Shown: piece by piece, positions 20,401 to 25,186 of the stretch
How the letters are laid out: each line of letters begins with the position of its first letter
Numbering within the stretch: the first letter of the stretch is position 1
NCBI RefSeq assembly: GCF_000067165.1
Contig: NC_010162.1
Location: 9,989,001 to 10,053,000 of the forward strand
Direction of reading: 5' to 3'
DNA from: Sorangium cellulosum So ce56
GTDB lineage: Bacteria > Myxococcota_A > Polyangia > Polyangiales > Polyangiaceae
Length of the DNA: 64,000 nucleotides
Notes under the pieces: generated by a model
What the model saw: the letters and a program-made list of their open reading frames with translations, nothing else
Database searches by the model: none
What the model was told of the DNA's origin: nothing
Position numbers and translations under genes: made by a program

Positions 20401-21615
20401 GCAGACGGCGAGCACAGGGAGGAGGCCGCCCAGCTTTTGAGCCAGCTGCTCCAGGCGCAGGGCGTGAGGAGCTCGATCGTCGAACGGTTGAGCACCCTCA
20501 TCAAGCACCCTGCCTCGCTGTCGCAATCGGCGTTCACCAACTGCGCGCTGCACAGCGTCCTTTACACGACGCTCAAGAACGACCTCGCCACGGCATCGCA
20601 CCTGGTCGTCGCGCTCTTCACCGGCAGGCCGCTCGGCCGGCTCGCGGGCGCGCCCGGCGCTGGCGCCTTCGGACAGCAAGGCTCGCGCTCTCGGGCGCTC
20701 AGCCACGGCCTGGAGCTCCTCCTGAGCCAGATGAAGGGAGACGTCCTGCCAGCGCACGGGCCGACTCCGAACAGACCGCTCCTCAACGGCCTCAAGACCG
20801 CCAAGGCCAAGCGCGACCGCCTGAAGGGGCAAGGCGCAGCCACCCAGGAGCTCGACGGCCACCTCTTCGACCACCTGCTCGCCCGCGGCCTCGTCGAGCT
20901 GCTCGGGGGGACGGCCGTCGCGGCGCTCGAGAAGCAGACCGACGGCGCCAAGGAGCCCGGCGTCGCCGCGGCGCAAGGCGATCTGCTGGTCTCGGCGAGA
21001 TCGACCGCGCCCCTCATGAACGATGCGCTCGGCGCGGACGCGAAGATCATGACCAGCGGCTCCCCCGGCGAGCAGACGATCCGCAAGACGACGAAGATCC
21101 GGGTCGAGGTCCTGTCGGCCGAGCAGATCCGGAGAGAGTTCGGCCGTGAAGAGCTCTTCTCGGGTCCGCCGTCCCCGGTGAGCCCCGGCGCGGAGGGGCC
21201 CACGGCTGCACGCACGAATCCGGCGGACGTGGGCGCTGGGTACCGGCCTCAGGACGCCGCGAGCGGCAGGAGCGACGGGGCACAGACCGCGACCACCGCT
21301 TCCACGACGAGCGTCGAGAGCTCGCGGGAAGACAGCGCAATCCGCGAGGCGCCGGCCCCGCAAGCGACCGGCGCGCCGGCTGCTCTCGACGCGGGGCCCA
21401 TCCCCGCGCCGATCGACGCCCTGGTGAAGACGCTCGTCGCGAAGAGCGCCGAGTGGTCCTCTCCGCGCACGCAGGCGGACAAGCAGGAGGCCATCGCGCT
21501 CGTGACCGAGCTCCTGCAACAGCTCGGCATGGACGCCCGGGTCGTCGACAGGGCGGGCGAGCAGGGCAAGGACACGCCTGATTCCGAGCACTCCGCCTGC
21601 ACGTGCGTCCGTTAG
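2434..21615 (+). CDS. Giant modular toxin-like protein: 8 ADP-ribosyltransferase-like and 3-5 papain-like domains
   Basis: The product has 6393 residues. Order: Ser/Arg/Pro-rich start (1-145); 14 repeats of 23 residues (146-460); unknown globular region (about 590-1010); disordered linker; metallopeptidase-like segment with HELSH (1328-1332); acidic Asp/Glu tract (about 1465-1530). Two domain types then alternate. Type A (about 350 residues) has an invariant Cys in SQSQFAICAL and a His in THQVVING: C1701/H1948, C3656/H3903, C5220/H5467. A diverged copy has C6037, and a fifth is truncated at the C-terminus. Type B occurs eight times, at about 8674, 9817, 10980, 12150, 14560, 15710, 16800 and 19230. 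It carries YR, SSTSW and QKEVLL, the R/STS/Q-x-E signature of ADP-ribosyltransferases; copy 1 has R2165, S2188-S2190, Q2239 and E2241. Each B domain follows an RKR...SSKRAK basic linker. No signal peptide is seen, so secretion route and target are unknown. The start is the first in-frame ATG, without a good ribosome site; ATG 2518 is an alternative. Confidence 0.9.
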   Translation: MASSRTSSRSRSPSPSKATGVRGGLRAQMKSSGNYAHSVTDAGGTSSSTAAPSAVNQAAAPSPTPKPDPFSGWDPVTRKSTSKPSSPGPTTTTTAAPHSPSGSQFGSTTTGNNSPNVGRAPTSAPSSPTATPRPPLSNAGNLQDPVRPRSADGGFPKGSSQPQTTEPIVRPRSADGGLPKAPTQPQTTEPTVRPRSADGGLPKAPTQPQTTEPIVRPRSVDGGLPKAPTQPQTTEPIVRPRSADGGLPKAPTQPQTTEPTVRPRSADGGLPKAPTQPQTTEPIVRPRSADGGLPKGSSQPQTTEPTVRPRSADGGLPKGSSQPQTTEPIVRPRSADGGLPKGSSQPQTTEPTVRPRSADGGLPKGSSQPQTTEPTVRPRSADGGLPKGSSQPQTTEPIVRPRSADGGLPKGSSQPQTTEPTVRPRSADGGLPKAPTQPQTTEPIVRPRSADGGLPKGSTQPADQPSPGLGKGPQGNTKATEPGSTGPKGGEVPGGTPPKETVAKDSTSAQTSPKTGETGAKSAPAGKPASTAEPTRASPSDSKSQPAGQGSRQPGTGGSGPSPGSSSTTADPAQDGKVTWIADKVVEKSEWRTHTGRGSRKKAKRGLPSIAEQLTSGGFPTHPAQAKKDLGRRFPGGPLFNEAEWNAFEQLSSTPQGQRWLNASGMLTLDQVKRYLSDDKKENRERFRGFHQLHKPSKVVLASYVSRQRNSGEGGQRFDGTPPAAVALSMEARHATDPARRGELKQEIDRGIAAEWAKTLEHTAPNDDATTAIALGAVPNPTGSGTLSNDDVLARHNQSIEVLTNVFHLLQEGAEIYDDSAKSHVPLRDVPVAKLLSHGGRVNIQIPAGTPPYAVTELLGITDGHGNPKAGVFPRAFGTHHIALGKGKFKEEGGHVAAIKSKLDDTELYGMNLAIGGLGLKDFNGDVILPDGAHGHIFIGHRPPRSDRPGALQIGIETTGPNAPSTVGYIHNWRSTEKTANPISSVGGLKQDKIGDDQIKNARTVDLGKLGDDWAGVLKDRADRFERDLAERGREAIDELVGPRALPPEGIEDTDRRASEHRSGGPDREPRDGEPRDPPGDRASSPKEDAQDTEPRAPEQPTRGAEQAPKDNEPRELRGDAPEQRTAKATEASSPQAGALPAQGAQEKAPERPGQPRPETAPQLPARPPGNPATAITTGMIAPAGSPAASAQGSFAASATPNPGTLPWLDDSSDEEDIESTSDLVVNALPDEYLHDSMVTFDPENVPRPLVSPRPSQAAIDSILDRWKFDDNVSFKDDLRTDGLTLPGEDPDIGPGPFESTVFPAGIGVPVTLPPELVELRVVLTIAHELSHAYQYDTFKLINLEGKEAEFDRLPPNERDRHETAFAQQKAALEVLGYQSELVNLERFRKTLNQDEARAYHDGLQAMEDQARTRRDEHFEQLTPEQQALFIQDGIEAVLDDIQRGVDEEFFGSDAQDADAQDSENEDQSSDDDEDHSDTNSDPDDLEDQTDDDGSEDEDDDEDDDEDDDEDDDEDDDEDEDDDEDEDDDEDGGRFAPSQGPEPGREAPPLAPLTPAGGQQAGARGGSSATNTRTDGDGRGVEQRSGAPKELGVDPSATKQGATVTGSPAPWDTGSSTTTDGLATQSTSTTDGKASIDATLKALNEKSAQWSHPATDDNKQEAAALLGELMRAQGVDESLIERLAELIENPDSLSQSQFAICALNGVLHSLLTSDLGGFARVVAAEFSGKLFDREGKLLADFSLPAQGEDGAATSPKIADPIQRAIRGEIPLDQAPIGNKLLQNGMKKAGAKRADVERKGGALSDKHVLDYLLARGMGKMLSKLAPDQYKADAENTAQAIPGYLDKAATRPEGAAGPSKKHGDLLLSANSLVTLFNDILGGDARTMVAGDGYDVDRINDVLSRPDQAPFALATVLDGKALAERAKEFAKDPAKSRPFDDAGTFDASSTHQVVINGKITDNGTHYTVPIYSWGQTFSVDVKKEVMPKLFTVVTYGSFATAPGQAQAPATSGSAQDQAANVTGMLPDETPAPSSGRKRTAAQTHSDDEHDAPASSKRAKNSELPSSSSQAAQPTPRSGTGLLAFRHIDALQGLMRDMSNTTPEAQTMRGIPGGGAFTSKRGEDGELRADLRPDELTTLRQKVDDFSRVAQDLLTRTQDLPQQDLTLYRVINDLDTRSLSQGDTIDEILPSSTSWTSDLALDQWVKDGGLVMKINTTSHYPTVMFSYPDQQRGVDPIAYNQDQKEVLLVPSRMTITKVTPREHNGKHFHEVEVTPAQLESDELDAVFERASERIREKQNAKPKEKHFEFEEQSAIAAQFGDTVADEIFGYVDKLPDRSEREIVVRDKDGTPWRIASADSMFGIDLEEKKATPAGRPVDPTAITTGMQAPAPAASGSAQDQAASATGMPPDETPAPSSARKRTAAQAQSEDEQDAPASSKRAKNAGQPSSSSSSQTAQPAPGRALASRHMDALQGLMRDMSNTSPQAQTMRGIPGGGAFTSKRGTDGELSTDLRPDELDTLRQKVDDFSSVARDLLARTQDLPQEDLTFYRVINGLDTSSLVEGGTLDELLPSSTSWTPDLALNQWVQDGGLLMKINTTSKYPTVMFSYPDQQRGKEPIAYNQAQKEVLLVPSRMTITKVTPREHNGKSFLEVEVTPRELKPSELDDVFQRASQRIEEKLNAKPKEVSFEVEQRPEIVAQFGEIVADEILGYVGKLPDPSEREIVVRDKDDTRWRIVSADERFGIDLQEKATPADIAGSSAAAMTGAPAPSPARPPAQGDGASTDHAGALATVTGMAPIQDPAPASARKRTAAQAQSDDEQDAPASSKRAKNAGEPSSSSSSPQQVPPAPGRALASRHMDALQGLMRDMSNTSPQAQTMRGIPGGGAFTSKRGTDGELSTDLRPDELDTLRQKVDDFSSVARDLLARTQDLPQEDLTFYRVINDLDTSSLVEGGTLDEILPSSTSWTSDLALNQWVQDGGLLMKINTTSHYPTVMFSYPDQQRGKEPIAYNQAQKEVLLVPSRMTITKVTPREHNGKSFLEVEVTPRELKSSELDDVFQRASQRIEEKLNAKPKEVSFEVEQRPEIVQQFGETVADEILGYVGKLPDPSEREIVVRDEEGTLWRIVDADKRFGIDLQEKKATPADVAESSAEAMTGAPAPSAVHADAQGDGASTDHAGALANVTGMAPIQDPAPASARKRTAQQAHSDEEQDAPASSKRAKNAGEQSSSSSSQQAPPTPGRALASRHMDALHGLMRDMSNTSPQAQTMRGIPGGGAFTSKRGTDGELSTDLRPDELDTLRQKVDDFSSVARDLLTRTRDLPQQDLTFYRVINDLDTSSLVEGGTLDEILPSSTSWTSDLALDQWVKDGGLVMKINTTSHYPTVMFSYPDQQRPGDAIAYNQAQKEVLLVPSRMTITKVTPREHNGKSFLEVEVTPRELKPSELDDVFQRASQRIEEKLNAKPQVKSFDADDRAAIARQFGDTVADEILGHVDKLPDRSEREIVVRDKDGTPWRIASADSMFGIDLEEKKATPADAAGSSAEAVTGASPGRPATALGRQATGQTPNGPAPGQPRASTTKDGLAATQRRPAADGNASIDAALKALNEKSAQWSHPATGANKQEAKRLLGDLMRSQGVDEALVERLAELIDNPSSLSQSQFAICALNSALHTLLTSDLGGFARVVAAEFTGKLFDRQGGLLADFSLPAQGENGAAIGAQVADPIRRVLRGELPVQNAGLGNKLLLNGIKKAKAGSADRERKGSAFSDEHVLDYLLARGMGKMLSKLAPEQYKDDAENAAGAIPSYLDKTTPRAKDATDPSKKHGDLLLSPKSLVTLFNKILGGDAKTMVAGAGYDVGRINDVLARPDQAPFALATILDGKALAERAKEFAKDPTKLRPFEDARAIDTSSTHQVVINGKITEEGDHYVVPLHTWQQSFSIKVKKDVLPSLLPVFTYGTYLPSQAPAANDPARSQAPVPAASGTAQDLAANVAGMLPDETPAPSSARKRTAAQAQSEDAQDAPASSKRARNAGEPSSSSSSQQAPPAPGRALASRHMDALQGLMRDMSNTSPQARTMRGIPGGGAFTSKRGTDGELSTDLRPDELDTLRQKVDDFSSVARDLLTRTQDLPREDLTFYRVINGLDTSSLVEGGTLDELLPSSTSWTPDLALNQWVQDGGLLMKINTTSHYPTVMFSYPDQQREREPIAYNQDQKEVLLVPSRMTITKVTPREHNGKRFLEVEVTPRELKSSELDDVFQRASQGIEERLSAKPQVKSFDAEDRAAIAEQFGDTVADEILRYVDELPDRSEREIVVRDKDGTPWRIASADSMFGINLEEKKATPAGRPVDPAAITTGMQAPAPAASGSAQDQTASATGMPPDETPAPSSARKRTAAQAQSEDEQDAPASSKRAKNAGQPSSSSQAAQPAPRSGAGLLASRHIDALQGLMRDMSNTSPQAQTMRGIPGGGAFTSKRGEDGELSTDLRPDELDTLRQKVDDFSSVARDLLTRTQDLPRENLTLYRVINDLDTSSLVEGGTLDELLPSSTSWTPDLALDQWVRDGGLLMKINTTSHYPTVMFSYPDQQRDGEPIAYNQGQKEVLLVPSRMTITRVTDREHNGKRFREVEVTPTQIPPRELDAVFERASERIEEKQNSKPKEKHFELDEQSDIAAQFGDIVTDEILRHVDKLPDPSEREIVVRDKAGTRWRLVSADSMFGIDLQEKKATPADVPTGYNPALDGEDDAGDLQPPAPSSARKRTAAQAHSDDEQDAPASSKRAKNSGQPSSSSQAAQSPPERSGTGLLASRHIKALHDLMQMSDTSPEGLTMRGITGGGAFTSKRGEDGELSADLRRDELDTLRSKVDDFSRVAQDLLTRTQDLPREDLTLYRVINDLDTSSLSEGGTLDEILPSSTSWTSELALDQWVKDGGLVMKINTTSHYPTVMFSYPDEQQDKDPIPYNQAQKEVLLVPSRMTITRVTDREHKGKRFREIEVTPTRLPKDELDAAFERASERIKEKQHTKPKEVSFEVDQRPKIVEQFGETVADEILGHVDNLPYSEEIVVRDKAGTPWRIVSADSGFGIDLQEKKAAPADAAGSADTVTGAPGPSWTHAPPQVDGAATTKQLGSAPSTANQGAALTGGVAPGKTAASTATDGLAATGSSPTTDGKTSIDALLKELNEKSAQWSHPATDEDKQEAAALLGELMRAQGVDESLIERLAELIENPDSLSQSQFAICALNGVLHALLTSDLGGFARVVAAEFSGKLFDREGKLLADFSLPAQGEDGAATSPKIADPIQRAIRGEIPLDQAPIGNKLLQNGIKKAGAKRADLKRKGGALSDKHVLDYLLARGMGKMLSKLAPEQYKADAENTASAIPGYLDKAATRPKDATGPSKKRGDLLLSANSLVTLFNGILGGDARTMVAGDGYDVSRINDVLSRADQAPFALATVLDGKALAERAKEFAKDPAKSRPFDDAGAFDASSTHQVVINGKITDNGTHYTVPIYSWGQTFSVDVKKEVMPKLFTVVTYGSFATAPGQAQAPATSGSAQDQAASVTGMLPDETPAPSSGRKRTAAQTHSDDEQDAPASSKRAKNSEQPSSSSQAAQPAPRSGTGLLAFRHIDALQGLMRDMSNTTPEAQTMRGIPGGGAFTSKRGEDGELRADLRPDELTTLRQKVDDFSRVAQDLLTRTQDLPQQDLTLYRVINDLDTRSLSQGDTIDEILPSSTSWTSDLALDQWVKDGGLVMKINTTSHYPTVMFSYPDQQRNGETIAYNQDQKEVLLVPSRMTITKVTPREHNGKHFHEVEVTPAQLESDELDAVFERASERIREKQNAKPKEKHFEFEEQSAIAAQFGDTVADEIFGYVDKLPDRSEREIVVRDKDGTPWRIASADSMFGIDLEEKKAAPADAAGSGDTVTAETGTPTAASAASPSAITTGFTPAASVSRNAPEDMLAGYNASNSRDHAAAPTTATMSGSPSGAGQAAQPQGSPVEDLIRTIEERSSTWPRPADGEHREEAAQLLSQLLQAQGVRSSIVERLSTLIKHPASLSQSAFTNCALHSVLYTTLKNDLATASHLVVALFTGRPLGRLAGAPGAGAFGQQGSRSRALSHGLELLLSQMKGDVLPAHGPTPNRPLLNGLKTAKAKRDRLKGQGAATQELDGHLFDHLLARGLVELLGGTAVAALEKQTDGAKEPGVAAAQGDLLVSARSTAPLMNDALGADAKIMTSGSPGEQTIRKTTKIRVEVLSAEQIRREFGREELFSGPPSPVSPGAEGPTAARTNPADVGAGYRPQDAASGRSDGAQTATTASTTSVESSREDSAIREAPAPQATGAPAALDAGPIPAPIDALVKTLVAKSAEWSSPRTQADKQEAIALVTELLQQLGMDARVVDRAGEQGKDTPDSEHSACTCVR
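2869..3834 (+). repeat. 69-bp tandem repeat array (14 units) inside the giant gene
   Basis: Thirteen near-perfect units plus one degenerate last unit (from 3766) each encode 23 residues of the form VRPRSADGGLPK-(APT or GSS)-QPQTTEP-(I or T). Because 69 is a multiple of three, copy-number change keeps frame. The variants APT/GSS and I/T are shuffled along the array, which suggests unequal exchange between units. The encoded stretch is Pro/Ser/Thr-rich and is probably an extended spacer. Confidence 0.95.
6799..7029 (+). repeat. Acidic Asp/Glu tract with 12-bp microrepeats
   Basis: The tract consists of GAC/GAG codons, with tandem units of GAGGACGACGAC from about 6925, encoding runs of E-D-D-D. 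It lies between the HExxH segment and the first papain-like domain. A tract like this could bind Ca2+ or basic proteins such as histones. That is inference only. Confidence 0.9.
7336..9533 (+). repeat. 2.2-kb near-identical direct repeat, copy 1 (A domain + ART-like domain)
   Basis: This segment encodes papain-like domain 1, a basic linker and ART-like domain 1. It matches 17893-20090 at a constant offset of 10,557 bases at every landmark checked (the catalytic-type Cys, His and STS codons). There are only scattered substitutions and no visible indels. The likeness implies recent duplication or gene conversion inside the same gene. Confidence 0.85.
17893..20090 (+). repeat. 2.2-kb near-identical direct repeat, copy 2 (A domain + ART-like domain)
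   Basis: This is the partner of 7336-9533, encoding papain-like domain 3 and ART-like domain 8. The clearest cluster of differences from copy 1 is the short patch before the Q-x-E motif (about 19672-19686). Repeats of this length and identity are recombination hot spots and a risk for assembly error. Confidence 0.85.
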
Positions 21616-21619
21616 GCCA

Positions 21620-21649
21620 GCGCCCGCGTCAGCCGCGCTCCGCGGGCGC
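21620..21649 (+). terminator. Possible terminator hairpin after the giant gene
   Basis: A perfect 9-bp stem, GCGCCCGCG / CGCGGGCGC, with a 12-base loop starts 5 bases after the stop codon. There is no following T-run, which is common in GC-rich genomes but leaves the call uncertain. Confidence 0.4.
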
Positions 21650-21762
21650 GCTCCGCCGGCCTCCTCGCCAGGGCGCGGCTCGGCCGCTTCAGGCGAGCGC
21701 GATCCTCATCGGATGAGCAGCGCTCCCGGCGCCGAGCGGCTAAGCTCGGGCCGCGCCTGCCC

Positions 21763-23022
21763 ATGAAGTTCGTCCACGCCGCCGACCTCCACATCGACAG
21801 CCCCCTCCGCGGGCTCGACCGTTACCCGGGCGCCCCTGTCGAGCAGATCCGCGGGGCCACCCGCCGCGCGCTCGAGAACCTCGTGAACCTCTGCCTCGCC
21901 GAGGAGGTCGACCTCCTGCTCCTCGCGGGCGACATCTATGACGGCGACTGGAAGGACTACAGCACGGGCCTGTTCTTCGCCGCGCAGCTCTCCCGCCTGC
22001 GCGCCGCCCGGGTGGACGTCGTGCTCCTCTACGGCAATCACGACGCCGAGAGCAACATCACGCGTCACCTGGAGCTCCCCGAAAACGCCCGGCGGCTCGA
22101 TCCCCGCCGCCCCGAGTCCATCGTCTTCGAGCGGCTCGGGGTCGCCGTCCACGGACAGAGCTTCGCGACCAAGGCCGTCACCGACGATCTCGCCGCGGGT
22201 TATCCGGACGCGCGGGCGGGCCTCTTCAACATCGGCATGCTCCACACCTGCCTGGGCGGACGCGAGGGCCACGACAACTACGCTCCTTGCAGCCTGAACA
22301 CCCTCGTCGGGAAGCGATACGATTACTGGGCGCTCGGCCACGTGCACACCCGGGAGGTGCTCTCGCGCGATCCGTACATCGCGTTCCCCGGCAACCTCCA
22401 GGGCCGCCACGCCCGCGAGACCGGCGAGAAGGGCGCCCTCCTCGTCGCGGTGGACGACGGCCGAATCACCTCGGTCGAGCACCGCCCCCTCGACGTCGTG
22501 CGGTGGAGCGCGTGCGAGGTCGATCTCTCCGCGGCCGCGAGCGCCGACGACATCGTGGATCTGACGCGGGAGGAGCTCGAGCGGCGCCTCGCCGAGGCGG
22601 ACGGGCGCACGCTGGCCGCGCGGGTCTTCCTGTGCGGCGCGACGAAGGCGCACGCCGCGCTCCGCGCCGATTTCGAGCGCTGGACGGGGCAGATCCGCGC
22701 GATCGCCAACGATCTGGGCGGCGCGCTCTGGATCGAGCGCGTGCTCTCCCGGACGATCTCGCCGCTCCAGGTGGGCGCGCTCGAGGAGCGGGACGACGCG
22801 ATCGGCCAGCTCACGCGGTCGCTGCGCGCGCTGCGCGACGACGAGGCGGGCCTGTCCTCGCTGCTGCGTGAGTTCGCGAGCCTCAGGAACAAGCTGCCCG
22901 TCGAGGCGCGCGAGGGGGACGACGCGATCCGCCTCGACGACCCGGCGTTCCTGCGCGAGGCGCTCGACGACGTGGAGCACACGCTGATCTCGCGGCTGCT
23001 CGGCGCGAGCGACGCGCCCTGA
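21763..23022 (+). CDS. YhaO/SbcD-like metallophosphoesterase (DNA repair exonuclease family)
   Basis: The 419-residue protein carries the binuclear-metal phosphoesterase motifs in order: ADLHIDSP near the N-terminus, LLLAGDIYDG, LLYGNHD, and GHVHTREVL in the middle. This is the Mre11/SbcD fold. The opening MKFVHAADLHIDSPLRGL is typical of the YhaO subgroup. YhaO-type nucleases usually pair with a large SMC-like ATPase, YhaN, in the way SbcD pairs with SbcC. A YhaN-like gene is present in this window, but 16 kb downstream at 39318 and not adjacent. The C-terminal third is probably the capping or partner-binding region. The start ATG is the first residue of the conserved N-terminus. Confidence 0.9.
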   Translation: MKFVHAADLHIDSPLRGLDRYPGAPVEQIRGATRRALENLVNLCLAEEVDLLLLAGDIYDGDWKDYSTGLFFAAQLSRLRAARVDVVLLYGNHDAESNITRHLELPENARRLDPRRPESIVFERLGVAVHGQSFATKAVTDDLAAGYPDARAGLFNIGMLHTCLGGREGHDNYAPCSLNTLVGKRYDYWALGHVHTREVLSRDPYIAFPGNLQGRHARETGEKGALLVAVDDGRITSVEHRPLDVVRWSACEVDLSAAASADDIVDLTREELERRLAEADGRTLAARVFLCGATKAHAALRADFERWTGQIRAIANDLGGALWIERVLSRTISPLQVGALEERDDAIGQLTRSLRALRDDEAGLSSLLREFASLRNKLPVEAREGDDAIRLDDPAFLREALDDVEHTLISRLLGASDAP

Positions 23023-23190
23023 AGGTCGAGCGCGGCCCGCTCGAGCTCCGACGCCGCGGCTCGACGGTCGGCGGCGCGCAGCCCTCCGACCGCGGCTTGA
23101 CGGCGCGCGGTTCTCCACCATGCACACCTCGCGATCCGGCGTGACGCGAGCATCACCTCGAACGTCCGGACGCCATGAAACGGGGGAATC

Positions 23191-24408
23191 ATGGTCGACC
23201 AGGACGCTTTTCCGGAGCTGTTCCATCCGAGCAGCCGCGCCGAGCCGCACGCGATCTACGCGCGCATGCGGGCCGCGGGGCGCCTGCATCGCCTCGTTCA
23301 CCCCCGCCTCGATGTGCCCATCTGGGTGGCCGTGCGTTACGACGACTGCGTGGAGCTCCTCAAGGATCCGCGCCTGATCCGCGACTTCCGCAAGCTCCCC
23401 GACGAGGTGCGCCGGCGTTATTTCCCGCTCAGCGACCGCACGACCTTCATGGATCAGCACATGCTCGACGCCGATCCGCCGGATCACACGCGGCTCCGGG
23501 CCATCGTCCAGCGGGCCTTCTCGCCGCGGATGATGGAAGGGCTGCGCCCGCGCATCCAGGAGATCGCGGACGGGCTCATCGACGCGGTGATCGACCGGCG
23601 CCGGATGGAGCTCATTGCAGACTTCGCGTTTCCGCTCCCCACCGCGGTGATCGCCGAGCTGCTCGGCCTCCCCGTCGAGGATCGCGGCCGGTTCCGCCGG
23701 TGGACGAAGATCCTCCTCGCGCCCGCGAAAGATCGCGAGTTCGTGGAGCGCGCCCAGCCCGTGGTGGAGGAGTTCGCGGCGTACTTCCGGGCGCTCGCCG
23801 ACGCGCGCCGCAAGGCCCCGCGCGACGACCTGATCAGCGGCCTCTTGCTCGCCGAGGAGCAGGAGCACAAGCTGAGCCCGGCGGAGCTCTCGAGCATGGT
23901 GTTCCTGCTGCTCGTCGCGGGCCACGAGACCACCGTGCACCTCATCGCGAGCGGCATGCTCCTCCTGCTCTCGCACCCCGCGGAGCGGCGCCGGCTGGAC
24001 GAGGACCCCGGGCTCGTCGGCTCCGCGGTGGAAGAGGCGCTGCGCTGCGAGGGGCCGGCGGAGCTCTCGACGATCCGCTGGTCGCTCGAGGACATCGAGC
24101 TGTTCGGCGCCCGCGTGCCGGCGGGAGAAGGGGTCGCGGCGGGGCTCCTCGCCGCGAACCGGGATCCGCAGCACTTTCCGGATCCGGATCGCTTCGATAT
24201 CGGCCGCTCGCCGAACCGGCACATCGGCTTCGGGGGCGGTATCCACTTCTGCCTGGGCGCGATGCTCGCGCGGATCGAGGCGGCGATCGCCTTCTCGACG
24301 CTCCTCCGGAGGCTGCCGCGCATCGAGCTCGCCACCTCGACCCGCGACATCGTATGGAGCGAATGGCCCACGATCCGCGGCCCGGCGGCGGTGCCTGTGG
24401 TGTTCTGA
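23191..24408 (+). CDS. Cytochrome P450
   Basis: This is a soluble bacterial class P450 of 405 residues, the usual length. The I-helix oxygen-binding motif AGHETT lies near residue 245. The K-helix ExxR is E282-A-L-R285. The heme loop is FGGGIHFCLG, with the thiolate Cys at residue 354. It would use reduced ferredoxin and O2 to hydroxylate a small molecule. The substrate cannot be read from sequence. No ferredoxin gene is adjacent, and the ferredoxin reductase at 54068 is far away. The ATG follows GGGGGAA at good spacing. The next gene encodes a Uma2-type protein and has no obvious link. Confidence 0.95.
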   Translation: MVDQDAFPELFHPSSRAEPHAIYARMRAAGRLHRLVHPRLDVPIWVAVRYDDCVELLKDPRLIRDFRKLPDEVRRRYFPLSDRTTFMDQHMLDADPPDHTRLRAIVQRAFSPRMMEGLRPRIQEIADGLIDAVIDRRRMELIADFAFPLPTAVIAELLGLPVEDRGRFRRWTKILLAPAKDREFVERAQPVVEEFAAYFRALADARRKAPRDDLISGLLLAEEQEHKLSPAELSSMVFLLLVAGHETTVHLIASGMLLLLSHPAERRRLDEDPGLVGSAVEEALRCEGPAELSTIRWSLEDIELFGARVPAGEGVAAGLLAANRDPQHFPDPDRFDIGRSPNRHIGFGGGIHFCLGAMLARIEAAIAFSTLLRRLPRIELATSTRDIVWSEWPTIRGPAAVPVVF

Positions 24409-24534
24409 GGCGGACAAAACCCTCCTCTCGTTGGTATTTTTGGCAAGAAAAAATCGAAAAGGGAGTCGGGGAGACAGGCGCCCAGCGCCTGCCAGCGCTC
24501 GCCGCCGGCTCCATCATCGGGTATCCTCTGGCCC

Positions 24535-25155
24535 ATGCAGTCTGCCCCGACGAACTCCGCCCCCGAGGCCGAGCGACCGCGGCCCCGTCACGAGGAGAGC
24601 GACCAGCGCGTCATCCTCTACGGGATGACGTGGAAGGACTACGAGATCCTCCTCGCCGTGCGAGGGGACCGGGCCGGCGTGCGCATGTACTACCTGAACG
24701 GAGCGATCGAGCTGATGAGCCCGTCCCGCAGTCACGAAGGGGTCAAGAAAACCATCGCGCGGCTCCTCGAAGCCTATTGCGATGGGTGCGGCATCGAGCT
24801 CAGCGGATACGGCGCGTGGACGCTCCGCAACGCGCCGAAGGAGCGCGGGGCCGAACCCGACGAGTGCTACATCGTCGGCGACACGAACAAAGAAGTGCCA
24901 GACCTGGCGATCGAGGTCGTCTGGACGCACGGAGGTCTCGACAAGCTGGAGATCTACCGTGGCCTCGGCGTCGCCGAGGTCTGGGTGTGGGACCGCGACG
25001 AGGGCCTCCGCATCTTCGCGCTCTCGGGTGAGCGGTACCAGCTCAGCGCGCGGAGCGCGTTCCTTCCCGAGCTCGATCCTGCGTGGCTCGCGGGGTTCCT
25101 CGATCAGCCGACGCAGACCCAAGCGGTCCACGCGCTGCGCGCAGCGCTGAAGTGA
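24535..25155 (+). CDS. Uma2 family (DUF820) PD-(D/E)XK nuclease-like protein
   Basis: The 206-residue protein has the Uma2 layout. Near the start is MTWKDYEILLAVRG, with GVRMYYLNGAIELMSPS in the first half (E of the nuclease core) and a helix around SHEGVKKTIARLLEAY. PDECYIVGD and PDLAIEVVWT follow, with the D...E-V-V core, and then the KLEIYRGLGVAEVWVWD block. The fold belongs to the restriction-endonuclease-like superfamily. The biological role of Uma2 proteins is poorly known, though they are abundant in cyanobacteria and myxobacteria. It ends shortly before the convergent debranching-enzyme gene. Confidence 0.85.
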   Translation: MQSAPTNSAPEAERPRPRHEESDQRVILYGMTWKDYEILLAVRGDRAGVRMYYLNGAIELMSPSRSHEGVKKTIARLLEAYCDGCGIELSGYGAWTLRNAPKERGAEPDECYIVGDTNKEVPDLAIEVVWTHGGLDKLEIYRGLGVAEVWVWDRDEGLRIFALSGERYQLSARSAFLPELDPAWLAGFLDQPTQTQAVHALRAALK

Positions 25156-25186
25156 GGCCGAGGCGCTCCCTGCCGGCAGGACGCGC

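Noticed and set aside
21706..24417. 903-codon minus-strand ORF over the YhaO and P450 genes
   Set aside because: No family motif is present, and both plus-strand genes have full motif sets.
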